64,000 nucleotides of DNA from Synergistaceae bacterium (lineage in GTDB: Bacteria; Synergistota; Synergistia; Synergistales; Aminobacteriaceae): assembly GCA_031272035.1 (NCBI GenBank), contig JAISUO010000024.1, positions 19,600 to 83,599 on the forward strand, read 5' to 3'. Shown here in pieces: positions 51,857 to 59,750 of this stretch; positions within the stretch are counted from its first letter, which is position 1; the number at the start of each line of letters is the position of its first letter. A program made the position numbers and the translations under genes. The notes beneath the pieces were generated by a model. That model was not told the origin of the DNA. It made no database searches and saw only the letters and a program-made list of their open reading frames with translations.

Positions 51857-53233
51857 TTATTGTTGTTCCTGAGCGCTCTCCGCCTCTGGGGCGTTTGGAG
51901 AAGAAGCGGGAGAAAGCTGCTCCACATCCCGAACTTTGACGTTTTCCATAATGATCTTCGTGATCTTTCCATAGCGAATGTCTTCCACCACGCGTCCGAC
52001 GGTTTCTCTGTTCTTATAGAAAATCGCCCGGAGTTTCGTGGGCTCCACCCCATAAAGTTCAGCTCTGCGGTCAATTTCGCCGTCAAGCTCCGTCTTCTGG
52101 ACCTCTACGTCGAATTTCTTCCCGATCTCGTCGAGGACCAGAGAACGCCGGACGATGTTTTCCGCCGTCGCCCGCAGGTTGCGCTCGTAGTCCTCCGGAT
52201 TCACCGAATTGTTCTTCAGAACCTCGCTCAGCTCCTGACCGTAGCGTTTCTTCGCGTCCGCGGCGTCGCGTTCCTTCTGAAACTCGATCTGACGCTTCAC
52301 CAGGGTCTCGGGAACTTCCAGAGAGGATTTTTCGACGATGCGGTCGACGGCCGTCATGGTGGCCTGAGAGGTATTGTCCGCATCGATACGGGCCAGGAGG
52401 CGTTTTTTCAGTTCTTCACGAAAGGCTTCTTCGGATTCGATGTCGGTCCCCAGCGCCTTTTTATAGAACTCCGGGGCCATTTCGGGGAGGACTCTCTCCT
52501 TCACTTCCTCCACGGTGAAAAAGTAATGGACCTTTTTCCCGGCCACCGTTTTATCCTCGTGGGCTTCCTCCACGTTAAACTCCACTTCCGCGGTTTCTCC
52601 GGCGCTCTTCCCCAGAAGGGCGTTTCGAACGTCGGGTCGGATGGTACTTTCCGCCAGGTCCACATCACCCTTCTGCTCGTCACTTTTGACCGGCTCTCCC
52701 TCGGGACCGGAAACCTCCGTCACGTATTTCACCGACAGAACGTCCTTTTCCTGAGCGGGACGGGTCGCCGGAGAAAGAACAGAGTGTTCCCGCCGAAGGT
52801 TCTGTACCATCACATCGACCATTTCGTCCGTCACCTTCGGGATGAGTTTTTCAACCTCGATCTCGCCGAGTTCAGGCAGGGCGACTTCGGGAGTCACTTC
52901 GAACGTAAGTTCACAGGACAGCGGTTTTCCTTCCTGAATCGTGTCCTCCATGCTCAGGGAAGGCGCGGCGATCGTATCCAGGTCGTAGTCTCCCACAACC
53001 TGCTCCACCGCGTTGGAAATCAGCTTTTGGAAAGCTTCGCCGTACAGGTTCTCCCGGCCAAAACGCATCTCGATCACTCTGCGCGGTGTATGTCCTTTGC
53101 GGAAACCAGGGATGTTGGTCTTTTGAGCGATTTCCTGAATCGTCTCGTTCAGATTCGACGAAAACTCCTCCGCTTCAAAGTCCACCTTTATCCTCACTAC
53201 GTTCTTTTCCTGTCCAAGTAACTCCGTCTTCAT
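51857..53233 (-). CDS. tig: Trigger factor
   Basis: Ribosome-bound chaperone and prolyl isomerase. 458 residues: ribosome-binding domain with the signature GFRKGHTPRRVIEMRFG (about 44-60), FKBP-type PPIase domain (about 160-240; VEFNVEEAHEDKTVAGKKVHY, in parts), and the helical C-terminal arm domain. Heads the tig-clpP-clpX-lon-engB operon, the classic arrangement. The C-terminus is a Ser/Pro/Glu/Gln-rich tail. Confidence 0.97.
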   Translation of the reverse strand: MKTELLGQEKNVVRIKVDFEAEEFSSNLNETIQEIAQKTNIPGFRKGHTPRRVIEMRFGRENLYGEAFQKLISNAVEQVVGDYDLDTIAAPSLSMEDTIQEGKPLSCELTFEVTPEVALPELGEIEVEKLIPKVTDEMVDVMVQNLRREHSVLSPATRPAQEKDVLSVKYVTEVSGPEGEPVKSDEQKGDVDLAESTIRPDVRNALLGKSAGETAEVEFNVEEAHEDKTVAGKKVHYFFTVEEVKERVLPEMAPEFYKKALGTDIESEEAFREELKKRLLARIDADNTSQATMTAVDRIVEKSSLEVPETLVKRQIEFQKERDAADAKKRYGQELSEVLKNNSVNPEDYERNLRATAENIVRRSLVLDEIGKKFDVEVQKTELDGEIDRRAELYGVEPTKLRAIFYKNRETVGRVVEDIRYGKITKIIMENVKVRDVEQLSPASSPNAPEAESAQEQQ

Positions 53234-53268
53234 AATCCACTGCTCCTTTCGACCTGTTAAACGCGCGT

Positions 53269-53277
53269 ATTATATCA
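53269..53277 (-). promoter_or_regulatory. Extended -10 promoter of the tig-clp-lon operon
   Basis: On minus, TGATATAAT: a consensus TATAAT with the TGn extension, about 35 bp before the tig start. No -35 is visible, as is usual for extended -10 promoters. No CIRCE is present, so this operon is not under HrcA control here. Confidence 0.68.
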
Positions 53278-53317
53278 TTTATACATTTCGCGACCCTCCT
53301 GATAACTTCCGTTCCTC

Positions 53318-53360
53318 AAAAAAAACGCCGAACGGAGACAAAATCGTCTTCCGTCCGGCG
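53318..53360 (-). terminator. Terminator of the kor operon
   Basis: On minus, GCCGGACGGAAGAC and GTCTCCGTTCGGC pair (with two bulges) around GATTTT, then eight T. It lies about 40 bp after the last kor gene and before the tig promoter. Confidence 0.88.
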
Positions 53361-53397
53361 CGGGCAAATCCCTTCAGGTTTCCGCCGCAGCGGTGTT

Positions 53398-54015
53398 TTA
53401 CGGCAAAGGACTCTGCCGAAAAAGTTCGTATCCCTCATTGAAGGCCTGAACATTCAGCTCCACGATTTTCGGCACCTGAAAATGATCGGCAATGGCCTTT
53501 CGCAGGGATTCGGAGGAAGCGATGTGCTCCAGGTCCAGAACGCGTCCCACGCAGCCCAGAGCAACCATGTTGGTCACAATTTCCTTCCCGATTTTTTCCC
53601 GGGCCGTCCGAACGATGGGCAGCGTGTAGATGCGGGCGTCGATTCTCCGCACCGAGTCCTCCACGCTTCCGCTGCCGTAGGACGTCTGGATTCCCGGAAG
53701 GTCGGTGACGAAGAAATCGTCATACACGATTCGCCCTCCCGGCACGGTGTCGACAGCGAACTCCTCCGCGGCGGCCTGGGTCAGAATCACCTGCAGGTTG
53801 GGAGCCATCACCTTCGGATAATCGATGGGCTCCCTGGAAATCACCACCTCGGCCTTCGATTTTCCCCCTCTGGCCTCCGGGCCATAGGCCTGAGACTGAA
53901 CGACGTAAAGTCCCGTTTCATAGAGGGTGATGGCCTGTCCAATCAGCTCCGTCGCCAAAATAACTCCCTGACCTCCGGAACCCGCAATGCGAATTTCAAA
54001 TCTCTCGTCCGCCAT
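53398..54015 (-). CDS. korC: 2-oxoacid:ferredoxin oxidoreductase, gamma subunit
   Basis: 205 residues with RIAGSGGQGVILATELIGQA (nucleotide/CoA-site loop; about 8-27), QSQAYGPEARGGKSKAEVVIS and late IVTNMVALGCVG, typical of the gamma domain that contacts CoA. Fourth gene of the D-A-B-C operon, 3 bp after the beta gene. Product is an acyl-CoA from a 2-oxoacid; see the alpha subunit for specificity. Confidence 0.93.
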   Translation of the reverse strand: MADERFEIRIAGSGGQGVILATELIGQAITLYETGLYVVQSQAYGPEARGGKSKAEVVISREPIDYPKVMAPNLQVILTQAAAEEFAVDTVPGGRIVYDDFFVTDLPGIQTSYGSGSVEDSVRRIDARIYTLPIVRTAREKIGKEIVTNMVALGCVGRVLDLEHIASSESLRKAIADHFQVPKIVELNVQAFNEGYELFRQSPLP

Positions 54016-54018
54016 GTT

Positions 54019-54840
54019 TTAACCCTTCCTTTGGGCAATTTCGATAACTTTGTCGTACTGCTCCGTGTATTCCGGGCTCTCTCTGTCCACGAACTCCCCG
54101 CACACCAGTTTGCCCTTCAGTTCCGCCGGAGACATGGTTTTGGCCTTGCTCAGGGGCACGGAGGCCTCCTTGAAGAAGTTGTAGTTCTCAATGGGCAGCC
54201 GCCGGTCATTTTTGCGGCCGTACTGCGTATGACAGTGGGTGACGATTTCGATGACCGAAAAACCCTTTCTTTTGATGCCGTTCATGATGTACATCTCCGC
54301 CTGACGCGGATTGGCGATGGTGGTTCGCGCCACGTAGGACGCTCCGGCGCCCTCCGCCAGCCTGCAGATGTCAAAGGGCGGATCGATGGCCCCGTAGGGC
54401 GTCGTGGAGGCCCAGGAGCCGGCGGGGGTGGTGGGGCTGGCCTGCCCTCCCGTCATGCCATAGATGTTGTTGTTCATGACCACCGCGGTGATGTCGATGT
54501 TGCGGCGGCAGGCGTGAATGAAGTGGTTGCCCCCGATGGCGGAGCAGTCTCCGTCTCCCATGACGTCAACCACGGTCAGCTGGGGCTTGTGCAGCTTGAT
54601 GCCCGTGGAGAAGGCCAGAGACCGGCCGTGAGTGGAGTGCAGCGTGCAGGCGTTGATATAACCCGCCATACGGCTGGAACATCCGATACCCGACGCGATA
54701 ACCGTCTGGCTTTTATCCTTTTCCAGCGCCACCAGAGCCCGGATGAGCGCGTGCATGATGATCCCGTGTCCGCAGCCCGGGCACCAGATATGCGGCATGA
54801 ACCTCGTTCTGAGCCAACTCAACACTTGCGTACTCGGCAT
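54019..54840 (-). CDS. korB: 2-oxoacid:ferredoxin oxidoreductase, beta subunit (TPP-binding)
   Basis: 273 residues. WCPGCGHGIIMHAL at the N-terminus, IGCSSRMAGYIN, HGRSLAFSTGIK, and the thiamine-diphosphate/Mg motif GDGDCSAIGGNHFIHACRRN...MNNNIYGMTGGQASPT, here in parts. It has no extra 4Fe-4S cluster beyond the N-terminal Cys pair. The start codon directly follows the alpha-subunit stop. Confidence 0.95.
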   Translation of the reverse strand: MPSTQVLSWLRTRFMPHIWCPGCGHGIIMHALIRALVALEKDKSQTVIASGIGCSSRMAGYINACTLHSTHGRSLAFSTGIKLHKPQLTVVDVMGDGDCSAIGGNHFIHACRRNIDITAVVMNNNIYGMTGGQASPTTPAGSWASTTPYGAIDPPFDICRLAEGAGASYVARTTIANPRQAEMYIMNGIKRKGFSVIEIVTHCHTQYGRKNDRRLPIENYNFFKEASVPLSKAKTMSPAELKGKLVCGEFVDRESPEYTEQYDKVIEIAQRKG

Positions 54841-55992
54841 TTAGGCCACCTCCTCAATGACACGCCGGATTTCCGAAGGCTTGAAGAGCTCTCCGTTCAC
54901 CAGGTTGATTCCCCGAACGTCGCTTCTGCCCTTCATAACGCGCTCCACCTCAAGAACCATCTGGCCGCAGTTCAACTCCGGAACCAGGACGACCTTCGCG
55001 CCCAGAGTCATTCTCGTCAGTTCTTCGCCGGGGAAGGGCCAAAGGGTGATGGGGCGGAAAAATCCGGCCGCAATCCCCTTCCTGCGGGCATCCCGGACGG
55101 CTCGAAGGGCCGATCTTCCCACGCTGCCGTAAGCCACCACGACGACGTCGGCGCCGTCCATGGACTCCGACTCGTAGTCCACGATCTCGCTTCGCGCCCG
55201 ATCCACCTTGCTCATCAGACGCAGCATCTTTCTTTCTATTTCCCTCGCGTTGTTGGTGGGAAATCCCCAGGCGCTGGTGGTCAGACCCGTCACGTGCCAG
55301 GAGTAACCATCTCCGAACGAGGCCATCGCGGGAACGCCCGTCAGAGGATCCGGCTCGTAGGGCGTGAACTTCTCGGGCGGCACCGCCGGACGTACGCGAT
55401 TCACGATATGCAGTTTCGCCGGCTCCGGAATCGTCACCTTTTCGCGCATGTGCCCCACCACTTCATCGGAGAGAATCAGCACGGGCTGACGGAAACGCTC
55501 GGCCATGTTGAACGCCCGGATCGCCAGGTCGTAGCACTCCTGCACGGATGCGGGAGAGTAGCAGATCGTCGCGTGGTCGCCATGCGTTCCCCAGCGCGCC
55601 TGCATGACATCCTGCTGAGCCGTTTTCGTGGGCAGCCCCGTGGAGGGCCCTCCACGCATGACGTCCACCACCACGATGGGAATTTCCGCGATGTAGGCCA
55701 GCCCCAGGTTCTCCTGTTTCAGGGAAAAACCCGGTCCCGACGTGGCGGTGAGGGATTTCGCCCCCGCGATGGAAGCGCCGATGATCGACGCGATGCCCCC
55801 GATTTCGTCCTCCATCTGGATGAACTTTCCGCCCCGTTTGGGCAGCTCCTGGGCCATGACCTCCGCGATTTCCGACGAAGGCGTTATGGGGTATCCCCCA
55901 AAAAAGTTGCAGCCCGCCGCCAGAGCCCCGTACGCCAGAGCCGTGTTGCCCTGCCAGAAAGCCGTATTGGAAGGTTTCCCGCTGTCAGACAT
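54841..55992 (-). CDS. korA: 2-oxoacid:ferredoxin oxidoreductase, alpha subunit
   Basis: Catalytic alpha subunit, 383 residues. ATG 55992 is chosen (SD GGAGGG at 8 bases, overlap of 8 bp with the ferredoxin gene); the longer frame is spurious. Motifs GNTALAYGALAAGCNFFGGYPITPSSEIAE (in parts), QMEDEIGGIASIIGASIAGAK, and TSGPGFSLKQENLGLAY. The separate A, B, C and D genes and lack of a long N-terminal gamma fusion point to a 2-oxoglutarate or branched-chain 2-oxoacid (VOR) enzyme rather than pyruvate; which one is not certain. Confidence 0.93.
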   Translation of the reverse strand: MSDSGKPSNTAFWQGNTALAYGALAAGCNFFGGYPITPSSEIAEVMAQELPKRGGKFIQMEDEIGGIASIIGASIAGAKSLTATSGPGFSLKQENLGLAYIAEIPIVVVDVMRGGPSTGLPTKTAQQDVMQARWGTHGDHATICYSPASVQECYDLAIRAFNMAERFRQPVLILSDEVVGHMREKVTIPEPAKLHIVNRVRPAVPPEKFTPYEPDPLTGVPAMASFGDGYSWHVTGLTTSAWGFPTNNAREIERKMLRLMSKVDRARSEIVDYESESMDGADVVVVAYGSVGRSALRAVRDARRKGIAAGFFRPITLWPFPGEELTRMTLGAKVVLVPELNCGQMVLEVERVMKGRSDVRGINLVNGELFKPSEIRRVIEEVA

Positions 55993-56203
55993 TTCCATCA
56001 CCCTCCTTACTCTCCGTGACCGTAATCGCAAAATCAGGACAGATATTCTCACACTGTCGGCATCCAATGCAGTCTCCCATCCGCGCCGCCGTGGATTTCA
56101 TGCGATCACTCAGCTCAAGGACAGATTTTGGACAAACGCCGACGCACAGTGAACATCCCTTACACCACGCGTTGCTGACTTCCACCTGGAATTTTTTGGC
56201 CAA
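55985..56203 (-). CDS. korD: 2-oxoacid:ferredoxin oxidoreductase, delta (ferredoxin) subunit
   Basis: 72 residues with two 4Fe-4S motifs, CKGCSLCVGVCP (about 14-25) and CIGCRQCENICP (about 45-56), passing electrons from the TPP site to ferredoxin. TTG at 56203 is preferred as start because GGGGGGTG lies 8 bases upstream; a TTG at 56221 would add six residues but has no SD. First gene of the operon and overlaps the alpha gene. Confidence 0.92.
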   Translation of the reverse strand: MAKKFQVEVSNAWCKGCSLCVGVCPKSVLELSDRMKSTAARMGDCIGCRQCENICPDFAITVTESKEGDGNV

Positions 56204-56403
56204 CGACAGTACACCCCCCAAATTTTCATAAAATTTCTTTTACACTTTCTAAAACACGTTTTTCACGCAGGACCCCCTCTTCCTGCAAAATAAAATTTAT
56301 CCGCAACATCATGATAAACCGAAGACATGCATTGCAACAGGGAAAAACCCTGACCTTTCGAAAGAGGAATCTTCGTTCGATCTTCCGATTTTCCTTCCGA
56401 TTT

Positions 56404-57612
56404 TCAGGCCGGTGATGAAGCGGTTAAATCCAGTTTTCCGAAGTCCTCGAGAGGCTGTTGAATATGGAGGGGGGGATTCATGCTGAGATCCACGATTTTA
56501 ATACCTTCCACTTTCCGTCCCATGGAGTCGACTCGCAGCAAAACCTGAGGCCGCATCAGATCCTTTCCTCTGGAACCCACCACAACTCCCAGACTTTCGT
56601 CGGAAAGCCTCACCAGTGTCCCCGGAGGGTAAAGCCCGATCAGCAGCAAAAGCGTCCTGACCACCTCCGGATCGAAATGGGTTCCCATGTTTTCGATCAT
56701 CATCGACACCGCAACTCGACTCTCTATGGGTTCCTTGTAGACCCTCCTGGCGGTCAGGGCGTCGAAAACGTCCGCCACGGCCGCAATTCTGCCTTCCTTC
56801 CGAATCTGCTCCTTCATAAGGCGGTCGGGATACCCCTCGCCGTTATACCGTTCGTGATGCCCGCGAATCACCGCAAGTATCCAGGGGTCGGTAACTCCAT
56901 TGGCGACAGCCAGCTCCTCTCCAAACTCCGTGTGTTTTTTGATAATTTCAAATTCATCTTTTGTCAGAGCACCCGGCTTGTTCAAAACCTCTTTGGGGAT
57001 GCGCGCCTTCCCCAAATCGTGCAAAATGCCCCCGATGGACATGCACTCGGCAACTTCCGTGCGTCCGGGATAAAGGCGATTCGCCAGCACGCCGCCCAGA
57101 AGAGCGACGTTCAGGGAATGGACATAGGTGTACTCGTCCCAGCTTCGCACCCGCCCCAGGCAAAGCATCACCTGCTTCGCCTGAGACACCTCCTGAGCCA
57201 GAATGCGCCCTTCCTGAACGAGGGTCGCGTATCCCTCGGAGTCAAGGGTTCCATCGCCAATACGGCTGTAAACGCTGCTCACCTGCTCCACCGCGTGTTT
57301 GGCCAGCTGCGGATCGAAATCTTCGATCTGCCCTCTTACGGACTTCATAATGTTGTCCAGTCCCTCGTTGTCCAAAGTGATCTGGATGATGATGGGAATG
57401 GAGGTAATCCCCCATCGCTGCAGATTTTTTTCGACATCGTCCACAGAGGAGAGCAGCGACGCCAGGGAGGTTCCCCTGGGCAGCAAAATAACGCCGTTGG
57501 TCGCAACGACATCTTCCGCCACCCGCGCCGGACTGGTCATGTATTCCCGCAGCTCGCCGAGAGAAATGCGTTTTTTCGTAATTTGTTCGGAATCGTTCAC
57601 TTCAGGGGGCAT
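56404..57612 (-). CDS. HD-GYP domain protein, probable cyclic-di-GMP phosphodiesterase
   Basis: About 402 residues. The N-terminal ~130 residues are a DUF3391-like region without clear signature. HD-GYP domain: VHSLNVALLGG, SIGGILHDLGKARIPKEVLNKPG (metal His-Asp), KKHTEFGEELA, IRGHHERYNGEGYPDRL (HHERxxGxGYP complete) and VADVFDALTARRVYKEP. A PilZ-like C-terminal stretch (PGTLVRLSDESLGVVVG) follows. All metal residues are present, so activity is expected. ATG at 57612 with GAGGTG 5 bases upstream is preferred over GTG 57627. The upstream gene is the DUF4365-like protein, 73 bp away. Confidence 0.9.
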   Translation of the reverse strand: MPPEVNDSEQITKKRISLGELREYMTSPARVAEDVVATNGVILLPRGTSLASLLSSVDDVEKNLQRWGITSIPIIIQITLDNEGLDNIMKSVRGQIEDFDPQLAKHAVEQVSSVYSRIGDGTLDSEGYATLVQEGRILAQEVSQAKQVMLCLGRVRSWDEYTYVHSLNVALLGGVLANRLYPGRTEVAECMSIGGILHDLGKARIPKEVLNKPGALTKDEFEIIKKHTEFGEELAVANGVTDPWILAVIRGHHERYNGEGYPDRLMKEQIRKEGRIAAVADVFDALTARRVYKEPIESRVAVSMMIENMGTHFDPEVVRTLLLLIGLYPPGTLVRLSDESLGVVVGSRGKDLMRPQVLLRVDSMGRKVEGIKIVDLSMNPPLHIQQPLEDFGKLDLTASSPA

Positions 57613-57685
57613 GCCGCCACCTCTCACCCATGTGATGTTCTCTTTTTCAGGCTCAGATTTTTCAGGCCCAAATTTTCAGAGCTTT

Positions 57686-58621
57686 TTATGCCTTTTTATG
57701 GAGCCTGAACTTGAGACCCGATTCGTAAGCATCGCCGATTTTCCCCGCAGGCACGGTTCTCGGAAATTCTCCGCGTCTCAGAAAACGCTCTGTCGTCAAA
57801 AAAGACCGACCCAGCTCGTTCAGGGAGAGTTTCAGCGTAAAACGGGCGATTTCGCCGGCTTCCACCGTCCAGGGGCGAATGGGGAACGCGTCGGAAGGTG
57901 GATTCGACTCCTTTTCCCGATAAAAGTCCTCATCCACGGATAAACTCGCCCAGGGGAAAAGCGCGGGCAGACGAAAGACGTGGGGCATATCCGGAGCCGT
58001 GCGGAAGGCCCAGTCGTAAATGGACTCCGCCCCGCCGCCGCTGGCGCCGCCGACACACAGACGCAGGGTTCCCTGGTCCGACGGGCGGTTGATCCATTCC
58101 TCCAGCTCCACCGAAATATCCCGTCCCGCTTCGATCAGCTCCATCCAGGTTCTGTCCAGAGCCAGACGCGAAAGGTACGGGCTGTAGCAGGGCAATTCGG
58201 AGATGGCCGGAACGGCCTCCGATCCGTAGACGTGATCGTGAGGGACCACCAGTTCCCATTCGGCTCCGTCTATTTCTATCGTGTCCGTACCCGCGAACTC
58301 CCACAGAATGCGGTCGTTTTTCTGCTCGTAAATCATTACGAGAACGGGAACGGCATGCTGAAGCCAGTAGGCCAGATGAACCATATCTCCCCGACAGACA
58401 TACCCCCGTGCACTGCGTTCCAGTCTGGCGTTCTCATCCGAACGGATTTGCAGACCGATCATCTTGCCCATCCTCGGATATTCTTCCACAATTTCCAGAT
58501 GGGCGTTGAGACCGGTGTCGCCCTCGCGCTGTTCTCGAAATATCAGCTCCGGCAATCGGGCGGATATTCGGCTCGCCGCATAAACAGCAATACGCTCGGC
58601 CATGTCGTTCAAGAATTTCAC
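57686..58621 (-). CDS. DUF4365-like (PD-(D/E)XK fold) protein with altered catalytic residues
   Basis: 311 residues. The N-terminal ~130 residues match the DUF4365 pattern G.(D)...E(I)....G..IG.Q.(K)S..........YW..H..PV..(V)IY: here TGLNAHLEIVEE, MIGLQIRSDE and HLAYWLQHAVPVLVMIYEQ. The expected catalytic Asp is Asn39 and the Lys of QxKS is Arg60, while E43 and Q58 remain. The C-terminal half (about 140-311) is unknown. The same N-terminal domain in other bacteria is often linked to defence genes, but none is adjacent. ATG with GAGAGG SD. Confidence 0.65.
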   Translation of the reverse strand: MKFLNDMAERIAVYAASRISARLPELIFREQREGDTGLNAHLEIVEEYPRMGKMIGLQIRSDENARLERSARGYVCRGDMVHLAYWLQHAVPVLVMIYEQKNDRILWEFAGTDTIEIDGAEWELVVPHDHVYGSEAVPAISELPCYSPYLSRLALDRTWMELIEAGRDISVELEEWINRPSDQGTLRLCVGGASGGGAESIYDWAFRTAPDMPHVFRLPALFPWASLSVDEDFYREKESNPPSDAFPIRPWTVEAGEIARFTLKLSLNELGRSFLTTERFLRRGEFPRTVPAGKIGDAYESGLKFRLHKKA

Positions 58622-58702
58622 CTCTCACACTCACAAAAATGGCTTCCACTGACAATTAACTATTATAACCTATCGTAACATATGTGACTTATTTTGACCC
58701 TG

Positions 58703-58734
58703 TTTTTCAGAAGATGCCTTTTTCAGAAGATACC
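58703..58734. repeat. 16-bp tandem duplication upstream of eamA promoter
   Basis: TTTTTCAGAAGATGCC (58703-58718) and TTTTTCAGAAGATACC (58719-58734), one base different. It directly abuts the -35 hexamer at 58735. Confidence 0.85.
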
Positions 58735-58763
58735 TTGTTCACGTTCTTTTACCCTGTTATACT
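58735..58763 (+). promoter_or_regulatory. Promoter of the EamA transporter gene
   Basis: TTGTTC (58735-58740), 17-bp spacer, TATACT (58758-58763), 27 bp before the ATG. Confidence 0.68.
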
Positions 58764-58790
58764 CCATACCTGTATTTATCCGTACGAGAA

Positions 58791-59750
58791 ATGGACTGGG
58801 TTCTCATGAATCAAAGCTCGCAGAAAACACAAAACGAAAATTGCGCTCCCGCGGAGGGCGGAACCGGACTGCGGATGTGGCTGGCCGATGGAATGCTGGT
58901 GCTTTGCGCTTTCCTTTGGGGGCTGGGCTTCGTGGCCATGAAGGAAGCCCTCGACGTCTATCCCACCTTCTGGCTTTTGTTTTTCCGCTTCAGCCTGGGC
59001 GCTCTGCTGATGGGAATCGTGTTTCCCCGACGTATTCTGTCGTGCTCAAGACGCGACCTCATCGGAGGAACGACCATCGGCTGCCTGCTGTTTCTGGCCA
59101 TGGGGGTTCAAACTCTGGGGCTCATTTTTACGACCGCCGGGAAACAGGCGTTTCTCACGGCCGGATACGTGGTCATGGTGCCCCTTCTGGTCTGGGCGCG
59201 GCGCAGAATTTTCCCCGGATGGACCACGACGCTGGGGTCCCTGATTTGTTTTACGGGGATGAGGCTCCTGATCTCCAATGCCGACGGGCCTCTCAACATC
59301 GGCGACGTGCTCACCATTTTTTCGGCCCTGTTTTTCGCCATGCAGATCATCGCCATCGGACATTTCGCCGCCGACGGCGACCCCATGGTTCTGACCTTCG
59401 TCCAGTTCGTCGTCACCGCCCTGCTTTCTCTGCTGGCGACCTTTCCGGCGGGAGAAACTCTGGTCTTTCAGGGTTCCAGAGGGCTGAAAGAGGTTCTGTT
59501 TTCAGCGTTTTTCTGCACGTTTCTCTGTTTTTTGATTCAAAACCTGGGGCAGAAGTACACGAGTTCCACCCACGCCTCCCTCCTTCTGGGGCTGGAGTCC
59601 GTGTTCGGGGCTCTGAGCGGCATCTTCCTACTGGGCGAGACCTTCACTTTTCAGATGGGGGTCGGCTGCGCCCTGATCTTCGGCTCCGTCCTTCTCGTGG
59701 AGCTGGCCCCCGCTTTCCTGAAAAACTTCTCCTGCCGCCTCCGGCAATGA
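58791..59750 (+). CDS. EamA-family (DMT superfamily) transporter
   Basis: 319 residues: ~25-residue polar N-terminus, then ten membrane segments arranged as two EamA repeats (first from GMLVLCAFLWGLGFVAMKEAL, about 35-55; second from GDVLTIFSALFFAMQIIAIG, about 168-187; final LLGLESVFGALSGIFLLGE). Exports metabolites or amino acids in known relatives. The start could be ATG 58791 or 58806; neither has a strong SD. Its last 107 bp overlap the end of the opposite-strand ygiQ gene. Confidence 0.9.
   Translation: MDWVLMNQSSQKTQNENCAPAEGGTGLRMWLADGMLVLCAFLWGLGFVAMKEALDVYPTFWLLFFRFSLGALLMGIVFPRRILSCSRRDLIGGTTIGCLLFLAMGVQTLGLIFTTAGKQAFLTAGYVVMVPLLVWARRRIFPGWTTTLGSLICFTGMRLLISNADGPLNIGDVLTIFSALFFAMQIIAIGHFAADGDPMVLTFVQFVVTALLSLLATFPAGETLVFQGSRGLKEVLFSAFFCTFLCFLIQNLGQKYTSSTHASLLLGLESVFGALSGIFLLGETFTFQMGVGCALIFGSVLLVELAPAFLKNFSCRLRQ

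Noticed and set aside
51362..53221. 619-codon open frame on plus
   Set aside because: Antisense to clpP and tig; no family resemblance.
53482..56019. 845-codon open frame on plus
   Set aside because: Antisense to the three kor genes, all with clear motifs.
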